Positions 56,732-64,000 of a stretch of DNA of 64,000 nucleotides are shown in pieces (within the stretch, counting starts at the first letter, position 1; each line of letters begins with the position of its first letter). The notes beneath the pieces were generated by a model, which worked only from the letters and a program-made list of their open reading frames with translations, was not told the DNA's origin and made no database searches. The position numbers were made by a program, and so were the translations under genes. The stretch is from Bartonella kosoyi (GTDB lineage Bacteria; Pseudomonadota; Alphaproteobacteria; Rhizobiales; Rhizobiaceae), in assembly GCF_003606325.2 (NCBI RefSeq), contig NZ_CP031843.2, forward strand, positions 2,115,001-2,179,000. The letters run 5' to 3'.

Positions 56732-57598
56732 AACTTTTAAATCTCCTTTCTTAATATCCGGTGTTTAACTGTTCTTTCTTATTATGAGGGTTCAACATAT
56801 TAAAAATTGGGCAAAAAAAAAGAGACCATGGATTTATTATTCACAATTCATCCTTCACTTTATATTGTCGTTATGTTTATAGCTTATCGTTACATTTATA
56901 TGAAGAAATGATGAAAGAGCTAAACGCCTCAAAATACCTTTGAACAAAAGCATTAAAGCGTTGATTATTTTATTCTTTGATCTCAACAATTATTGAAAGA
57001 GCCCCTTTCCCCATACCTCAACAGCAAAATAAAAAAAAAGCCTTTGAAAGACAAGATACCCCTCTGTACTTTTTTGGAAAAATATCCTTATTTAGAACGC
57101 AGTTTTGCCATAAAAAATCTCTTTTTATCATAAAATAGTGTTTCAAATTGCACCATTACAGTATATGGGAACGGTATTTGTTTTTTAGCAACAAAAAATG
57201 AGACATTTTCTAAAAAACCTTATAGTCTTCAAAGACTTTTCCAGAATATATTTGCAGTCTGTATTTTTTTTTTTCTGCTTCAAAGTACATTTTCTTAAAG
57301 TACAAAAAAGCATTCTTAAAGTAAAAGACACTCTGGCTGTTTAACCACTTCCCCTCCAACATCCTCCAACATATTGAACAGCGAAAAGCTCAAAGGACAG
57401 TGTTTTATGAGCTTCAAGAGGGTATTTTTGAACTTCTGTACTTGCCCTTTAAATTTTGACCTTTCAATCTTATTTTAAAAAAAACTGTTTCTCTGTCATC
57501 AATTGGCTTTTGCAAAGAGATTATAAAACTCTTACAAAACGAATGATAAAGAATCGCCTTGAATCTTTGAAAAGGACGAAGAATGATGAAGAAATCAT
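56732..57598. other. AT-rich spacer upstream of purE
   Basis: No supported gene. A 27-codon plus-strand frame at 56828-56911 (one hydrophobic segment) is probably chance. A copy of the GGACAGTGTTTTATGAGC short repeat lies near 57395-57420. Confidence 0.45.
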
Positions 57599-57601
57599 GT
57601 G

Positions 57602-58081
57602 ATGTCGGATTTTTTAATGGGGAGCCAATCGGATTGGCAAACGATGTGCCATAGTGCCGATATTTTGACGGCTCTTGGCGTTTCTCATAGTTCGCATATT
57701 GTCTCAGCCCACCGCACCCCTGAACGCCTTTATCAATTTGCCAAAGAAGCAAAATCGGCAGGTTTTAAAGTTTTAATTGCTGGTGCTGGAGGTGCAGCGC
57801 ATCTTCCTGGAATGCTCGCAGCGCTTACGCCACTTCCTGTTTTTGGCGTTCCAGTTCACTCACAATCTCTCTCTGGTCAAGACTCTTTACTTTCAATCGT
57901 GCAAATGCCAGCAGGCATACCGGTTGGCACGTTAGCCATTGGCAAATCAGGGGCAATTAATGCCGCCCTTTTAGCCGCCGCCGTTATGGCGGTTTATGAT
58001 CCTGATCTTGCCCAACGCTTAGAAGATTGGCGTCAGCAACAAACCGCCAATGTCGCCCTAACGCCTGTAACGGAGGTTTAA
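57602..58081 (+). CDS. purE: N5-carboxyaminoimidazole ribonucleotide mutase
   Basis: 159 residues from ATG 57602 (GTG 57599 adds one). PurE motifs: [76 protein letters not shown] and [20 protein letters not shown]. It converts N5-CAIR to CAIR in purine synthesis, after PurK. The first strand is two to three residues shorter than usual (SDFLMGS against xVAIIMGS), so the true start may have been altered. Followed after a GC-rich minisatellite by purK. Confidence 0.93.
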   Translation: MSDFLMGSQSDWQTMCHSADILTALGVSHSSHIVSAHRTPERLYQFAKEAKSAGFKVLIAGAGGAAHLPGMLAALTPLPVFGVPVHSQSLSGQDSLLSIVQMPAGIPVGTLAIGKSGAINAALLAAAVMAVYDPDLAQRLEDWRQQQTANVALTPVTEV

Positions 58082-58097
58082 AATGACACCGTCTTCC

Positions 58098-58340
58098 AGC
58101 ACCTCCGCCCCCCCTCCAGCACCACGCCCTCCAACACCGCCCCATCATCCAGCACCACCCTATCCAACACGCCCTCCAACACCGCACCCTCCAACACGCC
58201 CTCCAACGCCGCCCCTCCAACACCACGCCCTCCAGCTCCACCCCCCCCTCCAGCACCGCCCCCCTCCAGCTCCACGCCCTCCAACGCCGCCCCCTCCAGC
58301 ACCGCACCCTCCAGCACGCCTACTATCTCCAGCACGCCGG
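58098..58340. repeat. GC-rich minisatellite between purE and purK
   Basis: About 240 bp of degenerate 15-bp units of the type CCCTCCAGCACCGCC / CCCTCCAACACCGCC. The same unit forms the array at 61832-61991. All plus-strand frames are free of stops; in the purK frame it reads as P-S-S-T-A repeats up to ATG 58352 without a start codon. It separates two genes that are normally adjacent or overlapping. Confidence 0.92.
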
Positions 58341-58351
58341 CCTCTTCTAGC

Positions 58352-59434
58352 ATGCTCCCTCCAGGTAGTATCATTGGTTTAATCGGCGGTGGACAATTAG
58401 CACGCATGCTCGCCATAGCGGCCGCAGAATTAGGATTTCGAACGGTTATTTTTTGCCCTGAATCTGATTGCCCAGCCGCTCAAACAGCCAATAAGCATAT
58501 TGTTTCCTCCTATGATGATACATCAGCCTTAGATGAATTGATTGCGCAGTGTGATGTTGTCAGTTATGAATTTGAAAATCTTTCACTTGAAACGATTCAA
58601 TATATAGAGAAGGACAAGCCTGTTTATCCTTCTTCCAACGCCTTAGAGATCGCACAAGACCGACTTTTTGAGAAACAATTTTTACGGGATCAAGGGATCA
58701 ACACCGCCTCATGGCATGCTGTTGACGATTTTTCTTCTCTTATTTCTGCTCTTGATGCCTTAGGTAAACGTGCTCTTTTAAAGACACGTCGTTTTGGTTA
58801 TGATGGAAAAAATCAGCTCAAGCTTGATCGTCCCGATGAACAAACCTGTCAAGAAGCCTTAAAAACTTTTCAAGGACAGCCTTGTATTTTGGAAGAAATC
58901 GTTCCTTTTTTATCGGAAATTTCGGTTCTCTCAGCGCGGACAAAAGAAGGGACGCATATTTTTTATGATTGTCCTGAAAACCAACATCAAAACGGCATTC
59001 TCCATAAATCGTTTGTTCCCTCTCATATTCCCCTTGAAGTGCAAAAAGCCGCGCAAGATATCAGCGTCACAGTGATGAATGCTCTTCATTATGTAGGTGT
59101 TCTTTGCATTGAATTTTTTGTCTTAACGGATGGTCGTCTTTTAGTGAATGAATTAGCCCCGCGTGTGCATAATTCTGGTCACTGGACGCAAAAAGCCTGC
59201 ATCACCTCACAATTTGAGCAGCATATTCGTGCGATTTGTGGTCTGCCCTTAGGCAGCCCCTATCGCCATAGTGATTGCCAAATGACCAATCTTCTTGGGA
59301 GCAATTTGAACACTTTAAAATATTTTCTCACGCAAGAGCGCACTTCGATCCATTTATATGGCAAAAGCACTGTCCAACCCTACCGCAAAATGGGCCATGT
59401 CATTCAATTAACGGGACCAGCGAATAAATCTTAA
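58352..59434 (+). CDS. purK: N5-carboxyaminoimidazole ribonucleotide synthase
   Basis: 360 residues, ATP-grasp. Motifs: GSIIGLIGGGQLARMLAIAA (N-terminal nucleotide-type fold), ALLKTRRFGYDGKNQ, CILEEIVPFLSEISVLSART, FFVLTDGRLLVNELAPRVHN with SGHWTQKAC. It makes N5-CAIR from AIR, ATP and bicarbonate. ATG 58352 has no ribosome site because the minisatellite lies directly upstream; the family start is close to residue 5. Translation may rely on re-initiation or on read-in from the repeat. C-terminus complete. Confidence 0.94.
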   Translation: MLPPGSIIGLIGGGQLARMLAIAAAELGFRTVIFCPESDCPAAQTANKHIVSSYDDTSALDELIAQCDVVSYEFENLSLETIQYIEKDKPVYPSSNALEIAQDRLFEKQFLRDQGINTASWHAVDDFSSLISALDALGKRALLKTRRFGYDGKNQLKLDRPDEQTCQEALKTFQGQPCILEEIVPFLSEISVLSARTKEGTHIFYDCPENQHQNGILHKSFVPSHIPLEVQKAAQDISVTVMNALHYVGVLCIEFFVLTDGRLLVNELAPRVHNSGHWTQKACITSQFEQHIRAICGLPLGSPYRHSDCQMTNLLGSNLNTLKYFLTQERTSIHLYGKSTVQPYRKMGHVIQLTGPANKS

Positions 59435-60668
59435 CCCCCTATATACAAACATTTTTTCATCCATTCCCCCGCGAATGAACTGAAAGAATAAAAACTTCCA
59501 CCCAACACCGCTATCCAACGGCTCGGCCAACCACGCCTCTAATTCTTGCCGCTCCTCACGGCTTTCTTTCCTGCCAATTCCCTTCTCCTCCATGCCTCCC
59601 TCTGAAAAAAAAACAAAAAAACGCACCATTCAACAATCCAACAGTGCCTTCCCTTTTCAAAAATCTCCCTCCACGACTTAAAACCATCCACTGTCGCACT
59701 CAGTTTTGCCTTTCCTCCACCTTTCACAACATCATTCTTCCCCCATTCATACCCTTTTCATTCCAACCTTTAAGGAATAGACTTGTCTCTTGCCCCCATA
59801 GAAAAAGCACTCTCACAATGCAATGCACTCTTCTTCTCTCACGCTCCCAGCTTTTTTTAGTATTTTTCCATTTTTTCTTTAAGTTTGTTCAGACAATGAA
59901 TGATCATGAAATGATAAGGCGCCTCAGGAACCTTGAATATCCATTAATTTTATGCCCTATTTTATGGCATTTTGCACAAAGCCTCCCCTTAACGTAAGCC
60001 TCCTTGTGTTTTGCAATAAGCTTGTCACACATAAGAAACTGTTTTCTCTCTCTTATCTCAGCAATATCATTCATCAAGACCATCAAAACAGCACTTTACA
60101 AAGCGGCAAATTTTCCGCGCTTCAAGCATCTTACAAGAGCCACGAACAACGCCACCACCCGTTAGCTCTCCTTGTCTGATAGGATTCATAACCCTACTCT
60201 TTTAAAAACATCACCACATCCTTAAAAGCCCGCCACCATGCAACAATCCAATGGCGCAACAACGGCGCGGGGCCCGAACTCTTCAACGCCCCTCTAACAG
60301 AGCTTATTTGTTCAAAACTGAGAAACTTTGAGCTTATTTTCATACCTTATCCCTGTTTTGCTCAAATATTTTGTCCTTCAAAGCAACCATCAAGATAGCC
60401 TTTTTGTTGCAGAGAAACCCTTGACAAGCGTAAGTCTTCTTGTTAGATTTCGCTCACTTTTTTGCAATTTTCGCTTATTCATTTGTGCTAATGAAGTGTA
60501 TTGAGCGTGCCTTAAGGGTGTGTTTTTATTTTTGTGATCACAGTGAAAAAGTGTATGGTGTTGTATTATGATGCAATGATATGATCATAGGGCAATGTTT
60601 GTATGCCGTGTATTGTTTTATTGTTGTTATGATATTGTGTTATGTAAACTGTTTAAACGGTGAATAGG
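59435..60668. other. Spacer upstream of rpmJ
   Basis: About 1.2 kb without a supported gene. The first part is C-rich, the second AT-rich. 60500-60668 presumably contains the rpmJ promoter, but no clear -35/-10 pair was chosen. Confidence 0.45.
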
Positions 60669-60794
60669 ATGAAAATTAAAAATTCGCTTAAAGCACTCAA
60701 GGAACGCCATCGGAACAATCGTTTGGTGCGCCGTAAAGGACGTGTTTATATCCTCAATAAAACGAACCCGCGTTTTAGAGCACGTCAGGGCTAA
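60669..60794 (+). CDS. rpmJ: 50S ribosomal protein L36 (C-minus type)
   Basis: 41 residues: [20 protein letters not shown] followed by [20 protein letters not shown] and G. This is the zinc-free (YkgO-like, type B) L36 of alphaproteobacteria, lacking the four cysteine/histidine ligands. The start is preceded by ATAGG. Too short for many gene finders. A hairpin follows 23 bp after the stop. Confidence 0.95.
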   Translation: MKIKNSLKALKERHRNNRLVRRKGRVYILNKTNPRFRARQG

Positions 60795-60816
60795 TTTTTT
60801 CAGAGTGAATGTTTTT

Positions 60817-60837
60817 ATGCCTACTTTTTGTAGGCAT
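60817..60837 (+). terminator. Hairpin after rpmJ
   Basis: ATGCCTAC (60817-60824) and GTAGGCAT (60830-60837) form an 8-bp stem with a T5 loop. The downstream T content is modest (TTAAAGTCTTCTCTT), so termination may be partial. Confidence 0.5.
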
Positions 60838-60939
60838 TTAAAGTCTTCTCTTGAGATTTTTTTAAGGGGTGTAAGTCTATTGGTGACGAGTCCACTGTTT
60901 GATAATGTTTGGTGATTTATCTTTTGAGGGCTTGTTTTT

Positions 60940-61722
60940 ATGGATTTTTCTATTTTAAAAGCTTTTCAATTTTTTCCGCGGTGTTTTTTTTGTCTTTTCC
61001 AGCGCGCTTTTTTTCTTTCTTTGATGGGCATTTTTTGTTTCATTTCTTCTAGCTATGGACAAAATCCCCCTTCACTTCCTGAAGATCGTCCTTCTCCACA
61101 ATCGCTTTTACCTTTAGATGATCTCATCCCCAATTCTCCTCCTCCCTCTGCAACATCCTCTGATTCTGATTCATCGGCGATGATTCTTGAAGATTTCGAC
61201 TCAGAGCAGCTTTCCTCTGTTGACAAGGTTCAGCAACGCAAAGAGGCAGAAATTTTACGTTTATTGAAAGAATTAAAATATTGTGCTGATGTTACGAAAG
61301 CAAAAAAGATCAGTCAACAACTTCAACTTTTATGGTCCCAATCGGGGAGTGAGACGATTGATCTTTTAATGTCATGGGCTGAAAATGCGATCAATAATGA
61401 TGATTATGGGCTTGCACTTGATTATATTGATAATGCTCTTGCCCTTTTACCTCACCACGCTGAAGCCTGGATAAGACGTGCTTGGATTCACATTCAACTG
61501 AGTGATTTCAAACTTGCCATGCTTGATCTCAACCATGCTCTTGAACTTGAGCCGCGTAACTACATTGCCTTTTTTGAACTTGGGGTTACCATGGAAGCGA
61601 CAGAGCGTCCAAAACTTGCTCTTAAAGCTTATGAAAAGGCCTTAAGCATCTACCCACAAATGCAAAGGATTCAAAAGCGCATTGAGGCTCTCTTAGACGA
61701 ACAATCACCGCAAGCTCTTTGA
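60940..61722 (+). CDS. Exported TPR-repeat protein
   Basis: 260 residues from ATG 60940 (GAGGG at 60926). The N-terminus has a long hydrophobic signal or anchor (about 8-40, ending SSYGQ). A Pro/Ser-rich linker leads to TPR helices from ~residue 120: LLMSWAENAINNDDYGLALD, YIDNALALLPHHAEAWIRRA, WIHIQLSDFKLAMLDLNHAL, ELEPRNYIAFFELGVTMEAT, KLALKAYEKALSIYPQMQRI. Such periplasmic TPR proteins act as scaffolds; partner unknown. A TPR gene next to rpmJ and 6S RNA is common in Rhizobiales. Confidence 0.85.
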   Translation: MDFSILKAFQFFPRCFFCLFQRAFFLSLMGIFCFISSSYGQNPPSLPEDRPSPQSLLPLDDLIPNSPPPSATSSDSDSSAMILEDFDSEQLSSVDKVQQRKEAEILRLLKELKYCADVTKAKKISQQLQLLWSQSGSETIDLLMSWAENAINNDDYGLALDYIDNALALLPHHAEAWIRRAWIHIQLSDFKLAMLDLNHALELEPRNYIAFFELGVTMEATERPKLALKAYEKALSIYPQMQRIQKRIEALLDEQSPQAL

Positions 61723-61831
61723 ACGGATCATACTGCCCCCCTTACGCCTCTTGCAAGTTTGCACAAAACGCGCGGCCCCTTTCAAACTGAATAAATGCGC
61801 CCTGCTCCCTACCACAAACAAACCCTCCACG

Positions 61832-61991
61832 CTCTCCAGCACCGCCCCCTCCAGCACCGCCCCCTCCAGCACCGCCCCCTCCAGCACCACGCTCTCCAGC
61901 ACCGCACCCTCCAGCACCACACCCTCCAGCACCACGCTCTCCAGCACCGCACCCTCCAGCACCGCACCCTCCAGCACCACGCTCTCCAGCA
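61832..61991. repeat. 15-bp minisatellite downstream of the TPR gene
   Basis: About 10-11 units of CTCCAGCACCGCCCC or CTCCAGCACCACGCT type. Same family as the array between purE and purK. Open frames across it (P-S-S-T or H-R-P-L-Q strings) are artefacts of repetition. Confidence 0.92.
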
Positions 61992-61993
61992 CT

Positions 61994-62480
61994 ATGCTAT
62001 TGGCAATGTTTTTTTTACAACCTTAGTGATCAAAACGAAAGATATCCCCTGCGTGCTCTCATAATTGATCAAACAGCCTTAAAATACACTTCATAAGACA
62101 AAAAACTTCAAAGGTGCTTCGTTTGAATTCAACAAACATCCTTGAATAAGAAATATTCCCCTTCAAGCTTTGCCGGCAAACATTTCCATAAAACATCAAA
62201 GTCAAGCCTTGCCTAGAAAGCGCCAATCAAGCTTTCCCCCGAAAAAGCAATCAAACATTGCTCGAAAAAGCAAAACGCCCATCAAGCATTGCCAATGGAA
62301 AAAAGTTGCTACATTCTCCCTCTCCCATCCAGTGTTTTTTTGATTTTTATACTTTGAATAAGCCATCCATCCATTCTTCAGCGCTTCCCCGCCATCACCA
62401 ACGAGGATGTAAAAAATCTCTTGTAAAACTTTATAAAAAATAAATGGTTGAGATTATTTTATCTCTAGCAGAAGCTGTGA
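61994..62480. other. Spacer before 6S RNA
   Basis: About 490 bp without a gene. It has a few short imperfect repeats around CAAGCTTTGCC / CAAGCATTGCC / CAAGCTTTCC (62160-62300). The end holds the 6S promoter region. Confidence 0.45.
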
Positions 62481-62500
62481 AATTGTTTTATATTAAAGGG

Positions 62501-62668
62501 GGTGTTCTGCGCTTCTCGACAGGAAATAACGTATTCCTGAGACCTTAGTGATCTCCAAGGGAGCTGTCCCTGATGAAGCCCGTGGGCTTTTTCATATGGC
62601 GCCCACCTATTTGTATAGGTTCCCGGGGTCAACTTTTTCCATCGGCTGTTGTGGATCACCCTTTTTTT
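62501..62668 (+). ncRNA. ssrS: 6S RNA
   Basis: A -10-like TATATT at 62489-62494 gives a start near 62501; a T7 run at about 62662-62668 ends the RNA, so ~165 nt. The 5' half holds ATTCCTGAGACCTTAGTGAT and CTCCAAGGGAGCTGTCCCTG, the central hairpin is AGCCCGTGGGCT, and the 3' half holds GGCGCCCACCTATTTGTATA and GGTTCCCGGGGTC, the pattern I know from rhizobial 6S RNAs. 6S RNA binds sigma-70 RNA polymerase in stationary phase. Its position ahead of a 5-FTHF cyclo-ligase gene is the classical ssrS-ygfA order. Confidence 0.8.
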
Positions 62669-62829
62669 GCATCATTTTTCCCCCTTAAAACTTTTTCGCC
62701 CCTACACTAAAATTGTTCATGCCCTTTTCTATGAGACTCCCTTTTCTGTGAAGCTTTCTTTTCTATGAGCCCCTCTTTGTCCATAAAGCAAGAGGCTTAA
62801 GCGATCAAAATGACGATAAGCTTTAACTT

Positions 62830-63719
62830 CATAAGATTTGCAACAGGCTCCTTCATCGCTTCGCGTGAGAGCAGCACAAGAGCGGTCTATCGCGTTGTGA
62901 TGCTTTTTAACAAGAAGAATGCATTCTTGTTTTCACAAGGGATGGAGCTTATTTTGAGCAGCAGTTTACAAAAGAGCAACCATGGCTACAATGGAGACAA
63001 GACCAACCGCTAAACAAATGACGAAATCATGACAAAAGTTCCTCTCTGTGAAACAGCTTCATCGCTTCGCGCGTGAGCAGCGCAAGAATAGTTTATTGCC
63101 TCAAAAGGCTCTTTCAAAAGAAGAGCGTGCCCCTTTTTTTCACGAGCCCTGCTTGTTTCATGCGCACGAGCTTTTGTCCATAAAGCGGTTTACACAATGC
63201 CAACAATAGATAAAATACCCAAAGCTTATAAAGTAACAGCTTAATAATTTGGCGAGAAAATGACCCATAATCCCCCTTCTGAAACAGCTTCATCGCTTCG
63301 CGCGTGAGCAGCGCAAGAATGGTTTATTGCCTCAAAAGGCTCTTTCAAAAGAAGAGCGTGCCCTTTTTTTCACGAGCCCTGCTTGTTTCATGCGCACGAG
63401 CTTTTGTCCATAAAGCGGTTTACACAATGCCAACAATAGATAAAATACCCAAAGCTTATAAAGTAACAGCTTAATAATTTGGCGAGAAAATGACCCATAA
63501 TCCCCCTTCTGAAACAGCTTCATCGCTTCGCGCGTGAGCAGCGCAAGAATGGTTTATTGCCTCAAAAGGCTCTTTCAAAAGAAGAGCGTGCCCTTTTTTT
63601 CACGAGCCCTGCTTGTTTCATGCGCACGAGCTTTTGTCCATAAAGCGGTTTACACAATGCCAACAATAGATAAAATACCCAAAGCTTATAAAGTAACAGC
63701 TTAATAATTTGGCGAGAAA
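62830..63719 (+). repeat. Tandem truncated copies of the 5' end of the cyclo-ligase gene
   Basis: Units of ~230 bp. Near-identical copies start at about 63045, 63276 and 63506 and run into the real gene; an older, diverged copy is at 62850-63044. Each of the last two carries the ribosome site GGCGAG and an ATG (63260, 63490) followed by the first 15 codons of the gene (MTHNPPSETASSLRA) and then TGA, because CGCGTGAGC replaces CGCACAGC of the real gene. The unit then continues with a diverged gene segment and the sequence leading to the next ATG. Confidence 0.9.
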
Positions 63720-64000
63720 ATGACCCATAATCCCCCTTCTGAAACAGCTTCATCGCTTCGCGCACAGCAGCGCAAGAATGGTTTATTGCGTCGTGAAGCT
63801 CTTTCAAAAGAAGAGCGTGCCCTTTTTTCACAGCGCGCTTGTCACCACTTTCTTGAAAGCCTTGAAAAAAAAGGAACCGATTTTTCACGCCTCATTTTGG
63901 CAGGCTATTGGCCCATTAAATCGGAAATTGACCCACGCCCTCTCTTGGAGGCGATAGCATCACGCGGAGGGCGTTTAGCCTTACCAGCCGTGCTTGATTC
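63720..64000 (+). CDS. 5-formyltetrahydrofolate cyclo-ligase, N-terminal part
   Basis: The frame is open from ATG 63720 (GGCGAG three bases upstream) to the right edge, 93 codons. The sequence RKNGLLRREALSKEERALFS and ILAGYWPIKSEIDPRPLLEA, IASRGGRLALPAVLD matches the 5-FTHF cyclo-ligase (YgfA/Fau) family: substrate loop with YWPIKSEID and the glycine-containing strand after it. It converts 5-formyl-THF to methenyl-THF with ATP. Downstream of 6S RNA as in many proteobacteria. Three or more truncated copies of its 5' end lie ahead of it. The C-terminal half is outside the window. Confidence 0.9.
   Translation, partial: MTHNPPSETASSLRAQQRKNGLLRREALSKEERALFSQRACHHFLESLEKKGTDFSRLILAGYWPIKSEIDPRPLLEAIASRGGRLALPAVLD

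Noticed and set aside
58083-58382. 99-codon proline-rich ORF between purE and purK
   Set aside because: It is the minisatellite read in one frame, overlaps the purK start and has no ribosome site.
62465-62659. 64-codon minus-strand ORF
   Set aside because: It lies antisense to the 6S RNA, whose promoter, conserved blocks and terminator are on the plus strand.
63332-63888. Minus-strand ORFs ending ...RARSSFERAF over the tandem array
   Set aside because: They are antisense to the duplicated cyclo-ligase leader and repeat with it; no ribosome site. The plus strand explains the region.
1-64000. tRNA or rRNA genes
   Set aside because: I looked for cloverleaf arms and conserved T-loop (GTTCRANNC) sequences in the spacers and found none that fold; short matches lie inside coding genes.

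Overview
The window is chromosomal DNA from an alphaproteobacterium, almost certainly a Bartonella. The grounds are low GC, many decaying genes and long spacers, a complete NepR/PhyR/EcfG general stress locus, an 11-gene podovirus-like cluster whose size and order fit the Bartonella gene transfer agent (BaGTA, bgtA-K), and seven copies of the genus-specific module of a ~200-nt RNA followed by a small helix-turn-helix protein (Brt RNA / Trp protein, known from B. henselae). The species cannot be named from the sequence alone.

Layout. 0-2.7 kb: end of an M23 peptidase, a broken small secreted protein, a secreted metallophosphoesterase, and a decayed copy of the end of the neighbouring kinase. 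2.7-7.2 kb: general stress response locus (membrane HisKA_2 kinase, ecfG, nepR, phyR, HWE kinase). 7.2-14.6 kb: sparse; a small gene behind two overlapping EcfG-type promoters, a one-pass membrane protein resembling DUF6476, a DUF4167 protein, a membrane protein and a candidate small RNA. 14.6-29.2 kb: the minus-strand gene transfer agent / phage-type cluster (terminases, portal, scaffold-like, capsid, adaptor, gp10-like, tail fibre genes), with direct repeats and a minisatellite at gene junctions. 29.2-50 kb: repeat-rich accessory region with seven Brt-trp modules, a RepL-like fragment, small membrane and lipoprotein genes, pseudogenes, clpB, two MFS transporters and a VapBC toxin-antitoxin pair. 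50-55 kb: two blocks of a 579-bp repeat flanking yacG-maf-infA. 55-57.6 kb: AT-rich, homopolymer-rich decay containing a broken DUF5993-dsbB operon. 57.6-64 kb: purE-purK separated by a GC-rich minisatellite, rpmJ, a TPR protein, 6S RNA, and the start of a 5-formyltetrahydrofolate cyclo-ligase gene preceded by tandem truncated copies of its own 5' end.

How the parts work together. PhyR, when phosphorylated, binds NepR and frees EcfG; the two kinases are candidate inputs and the 8.1-kb gene a candidate target. The phage-type cluster has head and tail genes in assembly order but no lysogeny or integrase gene, as expected of a gene transfer agent. The main novel observation concerns the Brt RNAs: comparing the seven copies shows two long-range helices whose two strands change together from copy to copy, and a CCUCCC segment that can pair either with the 5' strand of the closing helix or with the Shine-Dalgarno of the downstream trp gene. 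This looks like a family of riboswitch-like leaders with copy-specific stems; one copy (Brt4) is a chimera whose stems no longer pair, and one trp gene (trp1) has lost its start codon.
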